From Dyella sp. GSA-30 (lineage in GTDB: Bacteria; Pseudomonadota; Gammaproteobacteria; Xanthomonadales; Rhodanobacteraceae): a stretch of DNA of 64,000 nt. The translations under genes were made by a program, and so were the position numbers. This document shows, one piece after another, positions 34,018-42,340 of the stretch; positions within the stretch are counted from its first letter, which is position 1, and every line of letters starts with the position of its first letter. The stretch spans positions 4,007,524 to 4,071,523 of the forward strand of contig NZ_AP027042.1 of assembly GCF_027924605.1 (NCBI RefSeq), in the 5' to 3' direction. Below the pieces are notes generated by a model, which did not search any database, was not told the origin of the DNA, and saw nothing but the letters and a program-made list of their open reading frames with translations.

Positions 34018-35319
34018 TTATCGGCGCGGCGCCGAGGATGTCACGCTTACCGCAGTGCAATCGCACGCACAGTGTCCACTGGCACGCGCCACCGCCGCGC
34101 ACGCATCGATCATCGCAGGCCGCTGTGCCGTCAAGCCTAGCGTAGTTTCCGGCTCCATGGCGTCACGCAGACGCGCCGCCGTGATCTCTGGCGACAATTC
34201 GCGCATCAACGCCACCAGACCACTGACCTGCGCGGCGGCGAATGACGAGCCGGTAACGAAGTCCCAGGCACCGCCGGGCGCGGTGGCGGGGATATCGTGG
34301 CTGGGCGCGTACAGCACACCGGGCGGGCCATGCTCGACGTGATCGCCCGCCACGGCGAACACACCCGGGTACGAGGCGGGAAAACCACCCCCGGCCAGGT
34401 TTTCGTCGACCGCGCTGACCACCGTGATATGGCGTGCCATCACCACGTCCAGCAGGCGTCCGAGCAGGCGATCGTCCGGACCGGCCAGACTCATGTTGAG
34501 CACGCTGGCCCGGCTTTCCATCGCAAACTGCAGGGCCTTGGCCAGCGTGAAGCTGCTGCAGATCGCCGTCGTGTCATGGGCGGGGTCTTCCCAGCAAGCG
34601 CGCAACGCCAGCAGATGCGCGTCCGGCGCGATGCCGGCAATGCCCAGGCCGTTACCCTCGTGCGCCACCATGATGCCGGCCACTTCGGTTCCGTGCTTTT
34701 CCGGGCGATAGGGGTTGTCGTCGATAAAGTTGCGGGTCTGCACGACCTGCCCTTGCAGATCCGGATGCACGGCATCCACACCGCTATCGATCTGGGCAAT
34801 CGTGACACCCTTTCCGGTGGCGGTCTGGTGCAACTCCGACAGGTGCCAGCGCGATGCAGCCGGCTGCAGGGTGTATAGCGGGTCGCCCTTCTTGTCCGAC
34901 TGACTCGTTTCGGGCTGAGCCAGCACGTGGAACAACTGCATGGGCTGTGCCGACTCGACACGCGAGTCCTTGGCCAGCAGATCGGCCAATGCAGCGGTGG
35001 ACACGCCGTCGGCCGCACGCATCACAAAGCAATCGAGGCCCAGCGAAGGCATGGGCCAATCGTCGATCAGTACCAGGTTGTGCTCGCGCGCCAACTGACG
35101 CGCCACACGTCGACGCGCCGCTTCGTCGGAGGACGAACGGTAACTGCCGCCATAGACGCTGGCAGGCTGAAAGTGTTGCGGCGGCGCACGCAGCATGACC
35201 AGCAATTGCGCATGTTCGGTCGACGCATCGTGCGCGACCGGTAGAGCCGTACGCGGCGTGTTCGATGCACACGCGACCAGCGCGAAACAGACAAGCGCCA
35301 TGAGAAACAGGCGTTGCAT
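34018..35319 (-). CDS. Subtilisin-like (S8) serine protease, lipoprotein
   Basis: A 433-residue protein with a lipobox LVAC (Cys17), so membrane-anchored outside the cytoplasm. Residues of about 35-135 form an I9-like propeptide region; the catalytic domain has Asp179 (QIDSGVDAVHPD), His210 (KHGTEVAGI) and Ser360 (TGSSFAAAQVSG). Where subtilases normally have A-x-G-N for the oxyanion asparagine, the text is SAVDENLAG, so Asn308 is shifted or the hole is altered. It starts 2 bp after the anti-sigma stop, so the two are co-transcribed. Cleaving the anti-sigma factor is an attractive role, not proved. Confidence 0.92.
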   Translation of the reverse strand: MQRLFLMALVCFALVACASNTPRTALPVAHDASTEHAQLLVMLRAPPQHFQPASVYGGSYRSSSDEAARRRVARQLAREHNLVLIDDWPMPSLGLDCFVMRAADGVSTAALADLLAKDSRVESAQPMQLFHVLAQPETSQSDKKGDPLYTLQPAASRWHLSELHQTATGKGVTIAQIDSGVDAVHPDLQGQVVQTRNFIDDNPYRPEKHGTEVAGIMVAHEGNGLGIAGIAPDAHLLALRACWEDPAHDTTAICSSFTLAKALQFAMESRASVLNMSLAGPDDRLLGRLLDVVMARHITVVSAVDENLAGGGFPASYPGVFAVAGDHVEHGPPGVLYAPSHDIPATAPGGAWDFVTGSSFAAAQVSGLVALMRELSPEITAARLRDAMEPETTLGLTAQRPAMIDACAAVARASGHCACDCTAVSVTSSAPRR

Positions 35320-35321
35320 CG

Positions 35322-35978
35322 TCAGCGTTCTCCGCCTACATCCATGCGTTCGGCCAGGGTCACGCCATGCGCAGTACGCAGATTGTCGCGTACACGATTG
35401 GCGCGCTCCGGCGATACGCTGAGCAGATAGGCACCCGCCTCGGTGGGACCACCGACAATACGCGTATCGTTCGAACGCACCAGTTCGCGCATCTGCGCTT
35501 CGGTCAATTGCGGATCGAATGTCACCACCAGCAAGGCGCCACGCGTATCGGGCGAACTGAGCGTGCGGTAGTCCCCGCTTGCCTGATGGTTATGCATCAG
35601 CATGCCGCCCAGCCCAACCACGACGACGGCCTGTGCGGCAACCACCCAAGCCAACCAGCGATTACGGCGCCCCCAACCCCGACGTGGCGTAGCTGTCGAT
35701 GGTGCGGAACCCTGCGACAGCGCCTGGGCGCTGCGCATGCGGCGATGCAGGCGCTGCATCGCACGCGGCGCATCGGTCGATACCGCAGGCTCGCTGGCCA
35801 GCTCCGCCTGCAGCGTGCGCAGCCACTCGACTTCACGCTGGCACTGCGCACAATCGGCAAGGTGTTGCGCCACTTGCTCGCGCTCTTCCCCTTCGAGCGT
35901 TCCATTGACCCACCAGGGCAATAGACGGTCCGCCTCCGCGTGTACCGATCCTTCGAATTTCAATACCCGTCCGCTCAT
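35322..35978 (-). CDS. Membrane anti-sigma factor with propeptide-like periplasmic domain
   Basis: A 218-residue protein. The N-terminal zinc-finger-type anti-sigma domain has His39-x3-Cys43-x2-Cys46 (HLADCAQC) and an upstream His13. A membrane helix spans about 108-128. The periplasmic part (146-213) reads LLVVTFDPQLTEAQMRELV, then RIVGGPTEAGAYLLSVSP, a helix, and GVTLAERM: the beta-alpha-beta-beta-alpha-beta pattern of subtilase propeptides. It overlaps the sigma gene by 4 bp and is 2 bp from the protease. Binding the ECF factor at the membrane and being released by proteolysis is inferred. Confidence 0.88.
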   Translation of the reverse strand: MSGRVLKFEGSVHAEADRLLPWWVNGTLEGEEREQVAQHLADCAQCQREVEWLRTLQAELASEPAVSTDAPRAMQRLHRRMRSAQALSQGSAPSTATPRRGWGRRNRWLAWVVAAQAVVVVGLGGMLMHNHQASGDYRTLSSPDTRGALLVVTFDPQLTEAQMRELVRSNDTRIVGGPTEAGAYLLSVSPERANRVRDNLRTAHGVTLAERMDVGGER

Positions 35979-36565
35979 ATCGCCTCCCGACGCGACGCCA
36001 GCATCGTCTTGAGCTTGCGTCGTGCGTAAAACATGCGTGTTTTCACCGTATCGACCGGACAGTCGACAATCTCGGCAATTTCACGGCAACCGTAGCCGAA
36101 GTAATAGGTCAACTCGATCACCGCACGTTGCTCTGCCGATAACCTGTTCAAGGCGTCGCCCAGATGCTGACGCAACTCCTGCTGCTGTAATTCGTCATCC
36201 GGTCCCACATGCGTGCTGCCGCCGTGCTCGTCCTGGTCGAACTCCACCGTGTCGTCGATGCCACGCAGCGACTTCAGGGACTGTCGATACGCGATCGCGA
36301 AAATCCAGGTCGACACCTTGGCTGTATGGTTGAAGGTATACGCCTTGCGCCACACCACCATCATGGTGTCGTCGATGATTTCCTCGGCCAGGCTGGACTG
36401 CTTGGTCATGCCGCGAACAAAGCGCTGCAGCCGCGGGTGATAGATTCGATAGAGCGTTTCGAACGCCCCCATCTCTTCGGCAGCGACACGCATCAGCAAG
36501 GCGACTTCGTCTTGCGCGTCGTCCCCGCCGTTCCTGGTCCCGCCTTCGTCTTGCCGTCGCCGCAT
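35975..36565 (-). CDS. ECF-type RNA polymerase sigma factor
   Basis: About 196 residues from the ATG ending at 36565, which has GGGAG upstream; a frame to 36631 adds an improbable Pro/Arg-rich lead. Region 2 is FVRGMTKQSSLAEEIIDDTMMVVWRKAYTF followed by STWIFAIAYR; region 4 is LSAEQRAVIELTYYFGYGCREIAEIVDCPVDTVKTRMFYARRKL. Its stop overlaps the start of the anti-sigma gene (ATGA), the usual sigma/anti-sigma coupling. It directs RNA polymerase to an unknown regulon, probably including this operon. Confidence 0.93.
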   Translation of the reverse strand: MRRRQDEGGTRNGGDDAQDEVALLMRVAAEEMGAFETLYRIYHPRLQRFVRGMTKQSSLAEEIIDDTMMVVWRKAYTFNHTAKVSTWIFAIAYRQSLKSLRGIDDTVEFDQDEHGGSTHVGPDDELQQQELRQHLGDALNRLSAEQRAVIELTYYFGYGCREIAEIVDCPVDTVKTRMFYARRKLKTMLASRREAI

Positions 36566-36624
36566 GCATCGCTCCCGGAGCGCATTGACCCCCAGTGCCG
36601 GTGGATACCGGGGCAAAGGAGTTC

Positions 36625-36649
36625 GGTTCAATCGTGGCTATTTTGAACC
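36625..36649. promoter_or_regulatory. Inverted repeat upstream of the ECF sigma gene
   Basis: Perfect 7-bp arms GGTTCAA and TTGAACC with an 11-bp spacer, 59 bp upstream of the chosen sigma start. It could be a regulator site or part of an autoregulated ECF promoter. Confidence 0.4.
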
Positions 36650-36940
36650 GATCGGGCCCAGGCCGATATCTATGTCGCAATCGGCGTCTGACGAAGTTTG
36701 CAAGACGGCGGCCGTGCCGGTCGGGGTCCCTTCCTCCTCTCCGCTGGCACGGTACGCCTTTTGTGCGCATCCTGAACGGTAGGCTCGTCCGCTCCACCCG
36801 CGGACCCACGATCCGGCACCTACCTCCCCGAGGTATGCGCAAACGGGGCGATCCCGAGGTGCGGGCTGAATCCCACAGCCGGCCCTTCGATACGGTGATT
36901 GCCCCGGTTCTTTTCTTGGCTGGGGAGGTTGGCTGGGCTG

Positions 36941-37015
36941 CGGTCGCGACTGAAGTCGCTCCTACAAACTCAGGCAGGCCCGGCTAGCTTGTAGGAGCGA
37001 CTTCAGTCGCGACCG
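36941..37015. repeat. REP-like inverted pair, GTAGGAGCGACTTCAGTCGCGAC family
   Basis: The arms at 36941-36967 and 36989-37015 are perfect 27-bp reverse complements around a 21-bp spacer, and each arm contains the self-palindrome GCGACTGAAGTCGC. This core is widespread in Xanthomonadales and pseudomonads as a REP sequence mobilised by RAYT-type transposases (established knowledge). Confidence 0.9.
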
Positions 37016-37028
37016 TCCCACCACAACT

Positions 37029-37367
37029 TTACCGCCGCCGCCTGACGCTATCGCGCACGTCCACGTCAAAGAGCAATTGCAGGTTGTCCTCCTCGCGCTC
37101 ACCCGGCAAGGCGAACTGCAGGCCCTCTCGCGTCGGCAGCCTCGCGACATGCTCGCGTACCCGTTCTTCAGGGATGGCGATGCGCCAGGCTGCCGGCGAA
37201 CCCGACAGGTTCGCGGTGTCGGCAGGGGTCAGTTCGAGCGAGTATCGGACTGCGAACACCTCGGCAAATTGCGTCATCGCCTCGATCGCCTGGCCTGCCA
37301 ATAGCTGGGCCAGCTCTTCTTCACCAATACGAACGCGCAGATGCTGCCCTTCGATCTGTAACTTCAT
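37029..37367 (-). CDS. Small hypothetical protein at the end of the Moco gene cluster
   Basis: A 112-residue protein beginning MKLQIEGQHLRVRIGEEELAQLLAGQ and ending in four arginines. It has alternating strands and helices, no signal and no membrane part. I recognise the opening MKLxIxGxxLRxR pattern from small uncharacterised proteins found beside molybdenum cofactor genes, but not a function. Its ATG overlaps the end of moeA by 4 bp (ATGA), so it is co-translated with the cofactor genes and probably has a linked role. Confidence 0.7.
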   Translation of the reverse strand: MKLQIEGQHLRVRIGEEELAQLLAGQAIEAMTQFAEVFAVRYSLELTPADTANLSGSPAAWRIAIPEERVREHVARLPTREGLQFALPGEREEDNLQLLFDVDVRDSVRRRR

Positions 37368-38629
37368 GGCGACGATCCCTGATGAGCCGCGTGCACCGGT
37401 AAACCGTTGCCGGGATGCAAGCTTGCCACTTGAACGATGCCGCCCAGCGGTACCTCGCCCGATTGTTCAGGCAATATCACCCAGCCATCGGCTTGTGCGA
37501 ACGGCCCAATACGGAACGGCTGTTGTTGCACGGATACATCGGCATGCAAGCGGCCCTGCGCATCGAGGCCCAGCTTCGCGCGAAGAAAATGGCGCAGGCC
37601 GGCCTTCGGTTGCTGGGGCGCATCGAGCAACGCATGAAAAACAGGCTCGGCCGCCTGCCCGCTCATCGCGCGCAACACCGGTGCCACGAAAAAGCGCAGG
37701 CCGACGGCGACGGCCATCGGCGTACCCGGCAGCGCCATTACCAGAGGGCCTTCGCGCAGCTTCGCGGCGAGTTGCGGCTTGCCCGGGCGAATCGCCACCT
37801 TATGAAACATCACGTCGGCATCGAACTGACGCAAGGTATCGGGCACGAAGTCGTAACGTCCCATCGACACCGCGCCGGTGCTGACAACCAGATCGGCACC
37901 CGCGGCGATAGCCCGCTTGAGCGCGGCGGCATAGTTCACCGCGGTGTCATCCACCGTTTCGCAAGACAATACGTGTGCGCCGCAGGCAGTAAGCGATGCC
38001 GCCAGATACGGGCCGTTGGAGTTGTAGATGCGCTCGGCCGCAAGCGGCGCCCGCAGATCGGATTGAAGCTCCTTGCCGGTGCAGACGATAGCCACGCGCG
38101 GACGCCGCACTACCGTCAATTCGGCAACGCCCAGTGCCGCCAACAGCATGATGTGCGACGGTTCGATGCGCGTGCCTGCATCGAGTGCGGGTGCACCCTT
38201 GGCGATGTCACTGCCGGTATAGCGCACATTTTTCCCGCAGACGATGTCGTCAAGCAGCCGGATGCGTTCGGGTGAGCCGTCGCCGTGGCTGGAGAGCAAC
38301 TGCGTGCGCTCGACCGCAACAACTGCATCGAGCCCGTCCGGCAAGCGCGCACCGGTCATGATTTCCCAGGCCGCGCCGCTGGATGCCACCGCGACGTCGC
38401 CGGCTGCCTGCGAACCCTGCACGACATGTTCCGAACCGGCGGGCACGGTGTCGTTTGCCGCCAGGGCATAGCCGTCCATCGCAGCGTGATCGAACGAGGG
38501 CAACGCCAGAGGACTGACCACGGCATCGGCGAGGATACGCTGCGATGCATCGGCCAACGCGCAGGTTTCAGTCGATAGTCGCGGCGCGTAGGCTAACAGT
38601 CGGTCGATAGCCTGGGCATAGTCGATCAT
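37364..38629 (-). CDS. moeA: Molybdopterin molybdenumtransferase
   Basis: A 421-residue MoeA, close to the E. coli length (411). Domain III shows RVAIVCTGKEL, NSNGPYLAASL and TGAVSMGRYDFVPD (the canonical T-G-G-V-S-x-G-x-x-D loop with Ala in place of the second Gly), KVAIRPGKPQ and MALPGTPMAV. It inserts molybdate into adenylated molybdopterin. It sits 3 bp after moaE and overlaps the small downstream gene. The adjacent formate dehydrogenase is an obvious consumer of its product. Confidence 0.95.
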   Translation of the reverse strand: MIDYAQAIDRLLAYAPRLSTETCALADASQRILADAVVSPLALPSFDHAAMDGYALAANDTVPAGSEHVVQGSQAAGDVAVASSGAAWEIMTGARLPDGLDAVVAVERTQLLSSHGDGSPERIRLLDDIVCGKNVRYTGSDIAKGAPALDAGTRIEPSHIMLLAALGVAELTVVRRPRVAIVCTGKELQSDLRAPLAAERIYNSNGPYLAASLTACGAHVLSCETVDDTAVNYAAALKRAIAAGADLVVSTGAVSMGRYDFVPDTLRQFDADVMFHKVAIRPGKPQLAAKLREGPLVMALPGTPMAVAVGLRFFVAPVLRAMSGQAAEPVFHALLDAPQQPKAGLRHFLRAKLGLDAQGRLHADVSVQQQPFRIGPFAQADGWVILPEQSGEVPLGGIVQVASLHPGNGLPVHAAHQGSSP

Positions 38630-38632
38630 GAC

Positions 38633-39124
38633 TCAGCCGTGCGCCTTGTCGTGATGATCGTGCCCGTGATGCGCGTGCGGCGGTTCGTGCTCATGCGCGC
38701 GTCCGGTGTGCGAACAGGCCACCCAGGCGGTATCGCCGGTCACATAGTGTTCTTTTTTCCAGATCGGCAACCGATGCTTGATCTCGTCGATGATGTAGCG
38801 GCAGGCACGAAACGCCTCGTCGCGATGCGCCGAGGCCACACCGATCCAGACCGCCAGATCACCGATCGCCAGATGGCCGGTACGGTGCATGCAGTGCGCA
38901 GCCAGCACTCCGTAGCGCTCGACCGCCTCCTGCACGATGCGCTCGCCTTCGGCATGCGCCAGCTCAGCATAGGCTTCGTATTCCAGGCCGCTGACCTCGC
39001 GCCCATCGTTATGGTTGCGTACCCAGCCTTCGAAACTGCAGAAACCGCCTGCCGCCGGATGCTGCAACGGATCGCGCAGCGTCGCGATATCGACCGCCTG
39101 GTCACAAAGACTGAAACGGCTCAT
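38633..39124 (-). CDS. moaE: Molybdopterin synthase catalytic subunit with His-rich tail
   Basis: About 163 residues from the ATG ending at 39124, which overlaps the moaD stop (ATGA); longer frames lack support. Core MoaE blocks are present: GGFCSFEGWVRNHNDGREVSGLEYEAY, HRTGHLAIGDLAVWIGVASAHRDEAF and IKHRLPIWKKEHY with the catalytic lysines. E. coli MoaE has 150 residues; here the end is extended with HTGRAHEHEPPHAHHGHDHH, a histidine-rich tail likely to bind metal ions. With MoaD it converts precursor Z (cPMP) to molybdopterin. Confidence 0.94.
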   Translation of the reverse strand: MSRFSLCDQAVDIATLRDPLQHPAAGGFCSFEGWVRNHNDGREVSGLEYEAYAELAHAEGERIVQEAVERYGVLAAHCMHRTGHLAIGDLAVWIGVASAHRDEAFRACRYIIDEIKHRLPIWKKEHYVTGDTAWVACSHTGRAHEHEPPHAHHGHDHHDKAHG

Positions 39125-39363
39125 CCGCCAGCCACCGGCGGGATGAAGACGACCGTATCGCCATCGCGCAGCAGGTGGCTCCAATCGCTGAACTGCTCGT
39201 TCACCGCTACCTTCAAGGCATCGGCAGGCAAGGTAAAGCCATGGCGATGGCGTAGCTCGTCATACAACTCGCGCAACGAGCTTGCCGATGTCACCACCTG
39301 CTCGCCGCTGCCGCCCGCTTGCTCGCGCAGTTGCGCGTAGTACTTCAGGTTAACCGTGGTCAT
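39121..39363 (-). CDS. moaD: Molybdopterin synthase sulfur carrier subunit
   Basis: An 80-residue ubiquitin-like protein ending VFIPPVAGG, with the C-terminal Gly-Gly that is adenylated and thiocarboxylated. The start VNLKYYAQLREQAGG is typical. It is located between moaA (18 bp upstream) and moaE (4-bp overlap), and acts as sulfur donor in molybdopterin synthase. Confidence 0.95.
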   Translation of the reverse strand: MTTVNLKYYAQLREQAGGSGEQVVTSASSLRELYDELRHRHGFTLPADALKVAVNEQFSDWSHLLRDGDTVVFIPPVAGG

Positions 39364-39381
39364 GATGTCTGTTCCGGGCGG

Positions 39382-40437
39382 TCAACCGCCGATGTAATGC
39401 ATTTCGATTTTATGACGTGCACCGGTACGGCGCTGCGCACGTTCTTCGCTGTAGCGGTCGGTGCGACGCAGCCATACGTCACGCAACCTTGCCAGCAGCT
39501 GTTCGTCGGTGGCGCCGTGGCGCAGCGGCATGCGCAGATCGGTGCCCTGGGTCGCGAAAAGGCAAGTATAAAGCGTGCCCTCCGACGACAGCCGCGCACG
39601 CGAGCAGGCGCCGCAGAACGGTTGGCTGATCGAGGAAATCACCCCTACCTCGCCGGCCCCGTCACGGAAGCGAAACCGCGAGGCGACCTCGCCGGGATAT
39701 TGCGCGGGCACCGCCTCCAGCGGCCAGCGCGCATCGATACGCGCGATCAGCTCGCTCGAGGGCACCACCTGGTCACGTGCCCAGTCGTTGCGGTTGCCTA
39801 CGTCCATGTATTCGATCAGCCGCGGAATGATGCCGGTGCCGCGAAAGCGCTCGATCAGGTCGAGCACGCTGTGTTCGTTGACGCCACGCTGGACGACGGT
39901 ATTGAGCTTGATGCCGCCAGGAAACCCCGCCGCCTGGGCGGCATCGATCCCGGCCAGCACATCCTCGAGTGCGCCGCGCCCACCGCTCATGCGATGGAAC
40001 AGGGCCGGATCGAGCGTGTCCAGGCTGATGGTGACGCGATCCATGCCGGCCGCGCGCAAGGCCTCGGCATATCGCGCCAGCAGCACGCCATTGGTGGTCA
40101 TGGCCAGATCGTCGATGCCAGGAATGCGGCGCAGGCGCTCGACCAGTTCGGGCAGATGGGGCCGCAACAAAGGCTCGCCGCCCGTGAGACGCAGCTTGCT
40201 CACGCCGAGCTGGGCGACAAGCCGGCTCAAGCGCTCGATTTCGTCGAAGCTCAGCCGCTCGTCGTTCCGCAAGAAGCTGAAGTGCTCGCCGTAGGTCGCC
40301 TCCGGCATGCAGTAAGGACAGCGAAAGTTGCAGCGATCCATCACCGATATGCGCAGATCGTGCAGCGGACGCCCGTGCCGGTCGCGTGGCATTGCCGCAG
40401 CATCGAGCGGTTCGAGGAGGGTGTGGGGAAGGGTCAT
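39382..40437 (-). CDS. moaA: GTP 3',8-cyclase (radical SAM)
   Basis: A 351-residue radical SAM enzyme. The SAM cluster motif CNFRCPYCMP is near residue 36, LRLTGGEPLLR follows, and the C-terminal cluster is FCGACSRARLSSEGTLYTC. The protein ends MHYIGG, the essential double-glycine tail. It catalyses the first step of molybdenum cofactor synthesis from GTP. It heads moaA-moaD-moaE-moeA on the minus strand, diverging from the formate genes. No clear Shine-Dalgarno precedes the chosen ATG; a start at Met16 is possible. Confidence 0.95.
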   Translation of the reverse strand: MTLPHTLLEPLDAAAMPRDRHGRPLHDLRISVMDRCNFRCPYCMPEATYGEHFSFLRNDERLSFDEIERLSRLVAQLGVSKLRLTGGEPLLRPHLPELVERLRRIPGIDDLAMTTNGVLLARYAEALRAAGMDRVTISLDTLDPALFHRMSGGRGALEDVLAGIDAAQAAGFPGGIKLNTVVQRGVNEHSVLDLIERFRGTGIIPRLIEYMDVGNRNDWARDQVVPSSELIARIDARWPLEAVPAQYPGEVASRFRFRDGAGEVGVISSISQPFCGACSRARLSSEGTLYTCLFATQGTDLRMPLRHGATDEQLLARLRDVWLRRTDRYSEERAQRRTGARHKIEMHYIGG

Positions 40438-40662
40438 CGTGGAGAAATCATGGGTGCCGACCGGTGCTTTGACAACTGGCAGGCCTGGCGCCCCGGGCTG
40501 GCTTGAACCAAATACCCGCCATCAGGCACCACAGATCATGCTGCACCCGGGAACGTTCGACCTTAGTCGTGTAGCGCGTCATACGTGTTCACTTAACTAT
40601 CGTGTATACATAGCCCGCTTCATCCATGACACCAACAAAGACATCAAATAAGGGGAATGCTT
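40438..40662. promoter_or_regulatory. Divergent promoter region between moaA and the formate module
   Basis: A 225-bp region that must drive both the Moco operon and the formate operon. It contains TGTATACA (40603-40610) within an AT-rich stretch and AAGGGG just before the transporter start. A ModE-like site was looked for and not convincingly found. Promoter boxes could not be assigned. Confidence 0.4.
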
Positions 40663-42315
40663 ATGGCAGGGGTACCTGAAGCAGAAGTCCTGAACAAGGC
40701 GGGTGGGGGCTCGCCCGGTTTGCTGGCCAGGGAACGCACGATCGCCGGCCCGCGCTTCAACCGCTGGCTGGTGCCGACGGCAGCGCTCGCCATCCATCTA
40801 TGTATCGGTATGGCCTACGGTTTTTCGGTGTTTTGGCTGCCGATGACCAAGCTGGTGCCGGGGACCGATGCGGCCTGCGCCAACCTGGGCTTCTTTGCGC
40901 AATTGTTCAATGGCACTTGTAACTGGACCGTCCCGTCGGTCAACCACATCTTCGAGACCTTTATCGCCATGCTGGGTATTTCGGCGGCGATCTGGGGTGG
41001 CTGGCTGGAACATGCCGGCCCGCGCAAGGCCGGCTTTATTGCCGCGCTGTGTTGGGGCGGTGGCCTGATCATCGGAGGCATCGGTGTGTCGATGCACCAG
41101 TTGTGGCTGGTCTATCTGGGCTGCGGCGTCCTGGGCGGCGTGGGACAAGGCCTGGGTTACATCACACCGGTCTCGACCCTGATCAAATGGTTCCCGGACC
41201 GGCGCGGCCTGGCCACCGGCTTTGCCATCATGGGCTACGGCGGCGGCGCGCTGATCGGCGCACCGATTGCTGTGGCGCTGATGCAGAAATTCACCGTGAA
41301 CGGTATCCCCGGTGTCGCCAGCACGCTGATGTGCATGGGCGTGATCTACCTGGTGGCGATGTCGCTGGGTGCCTTCGGCTTCCGCGTACCGCCCAATGGC
41401 TGGAAACCGCTTGGTTGGACGGCGCCGACGCAGTCGACCAGCAAGCTGATCACCCAGCGCCATGTGCATCTCAACCGCGCCTGGAAAACGCCGCAGTTCT
41501 GGCTGATCTGGGTAGTGCTGTGCATGAACGTGACTGCGGGCATCGGCGTGCTGTCGATGGCCAGCCCAATGCTGCAGGACGTCTTCGGCGGCAAGCTGCT
41601 GGGTCTTAGCGGCACCGGCGATCTCACGACCGCGCAGAAGGCCGCCATTGCCGCCTCCGCCGCAGGCCTGGTCGGCTTGATCAGCCTGTTCAACAGCCTG
41701 GGCCGTCTGTTCTGGGCGTCCACGTCCGATTTCCTCGGCCGCAAGCGCACGTACTTCGTCTTCTTCGCGCTGGGCATCGTGCTGTACTGCCTGTTGCCGA
41801 CGCTTGGGCATCTGGGCATGGCGGCCATGTTCGTCATCGCGGTCTGCCTGATCCTGTCGATGTACGGCGGCGGTTTTGCCACCGTGCCCGCTTATCTGGC
41901 CGATATTTTCGGCACGCAGATGGTGGGCGCGATTCATGGCCGCTTGCTCACCGCATGGTCGGTGGCCGGTGTGGCCGGTCCCTTCCTGATCGCTGCGATC
42001 CGCCAGACGCAGCTGGACGCAGGCGTCGCCAAGAACCTCGTTTACGACCACACGCTGTATATTTTGGCCGGCCTTTTGCTGATCGGCATGATCTGCAATT
42101 TCCTGGTCAAGCCGGTCAAGGAAAGCGCTCTGATGACCGACGAGGAACTGGCGCACGAGCGATCGCTGCAGAAGGAAGCCGGCACGGCCGCCAACGCCAA
42201 CGATGCGGCGCGTGGCAGTTTCGGTGTCGTCGGCTTTATCGCCTGGGCCTTGGTCGGCATTCCGTTCCTGATCGGCGTGTGGATTGCCATGACCAAGGCA
42301 GCCGCGCTGTTCTGA
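40663..42315 (+). CDS. MFS transporter, oxalate/formate antiporter (OFA) type
   Basis: A 550-residue membrane protein with about twelve helices. I start at ATG 40663, 7 bases after AGGGG; an ATG at 40657 would sit directly on that site. OFA-like features are AIHLCIGMAYGFSVFWLPMTKL, GYITPVSTLIKWFPDRRGLATG, and SDFLGRKRTYFVFF in the second half. It has the longer C-terminal tail (ALMTDEELAHERS) often seen in this group. Position at the head of the formate dehydrogenase operon suggests it carries formate or a related small acid. Confidence 0.9.
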   Translation: MAGVPEAEVLNKAGGGSPGLLARERTIAGPRFNRWLVPTAALAIHLCIGMAYGFSVFWLPMTKLVPGTDAACANLGFFAQLFNGTCNWTVPSVNHIFETFIAMLGISAAIWGGWLEHAGPRKAGFIAALCWGGGLIIGGIGVSMHQLWLVYLGCGVLGGVGQGLGYITPVSTLIKWFPDRRGLATGFAIMGYGGGALIGAPIAVALMQKFTVNGIPGVASTLMCMGVIYLVAMSLGAFGFRVPPNGWKPLGWTAPTQSTSKLITQRHVHLNRAWKTPQFWLIWVVLCMNVTAGIGVLSMASPMLQDVFGGKLLGLSGTGDLTTAQKAAIAASAAGLVGLISLFNSLGRLFWASTSDFLGRKRTYFVFFALGIVLYCLLPTLGHLGMAAMFVIAVCLILSMYGGGFATVPAYLADIFGTQMVGAIHGRLLTAWSVAGVAGPFLIAAIRQTQLDAGVAKNLVYDHTLYILAGLLLIGMICNFLVKPVKESALMTDEELAHERSLQKEAGTAANANDAARGSFGVVGFIAWALVGIPFLIGVWIAMTKAAALF

Positions 42316-42340
42316 TGATCGACGTGATGAAGGTGATCGC

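Larger units (their letters stand above)
36566..37028. other. Leader of the sigma operon plus a REP-like pair
   Basis: No gene seen. Next to the sigma start there is an inverted repeat GGTTCAA-N11-TTGAACC (36625-36649) whose GAACC boxes could serve an ECF-type -35 element, though no matching -10 is clear. A GC-rich structured stretch (36780-36900) matched no riboswitch I know. The right end carries the GTAGGAGCGACTTCAGTCGCGAC repeat pair. Confidence 0.5.

Noticed and set aside
36195-36842. 215-codon minus-strand frame covering the start of the sigma gene
   Set aside because: Arg-rich, out of frame with the ECF sigma factor and without a family match.
36780-36900. Possible riboswitch or structured RNA upstream of the sigma operon
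   Set aside because: GC-rich short stems exist, but no cobalamin, TPP, Moco or c-di-GMP motif could be matched.
37415-38275. 286-codon plus-strand frame opposite moeA
   Set aside because: Antisense shadow; moeA on the minus strand has all family motifs and couples with its neighbours by short gaps.
40438-40662. Moco riboswitch or ModE site between moaA and the formate module
   Set aside because: Only an isolated TGTATACA palindrome was found; neither the riboswitch core nor a full ModE site was recognised.
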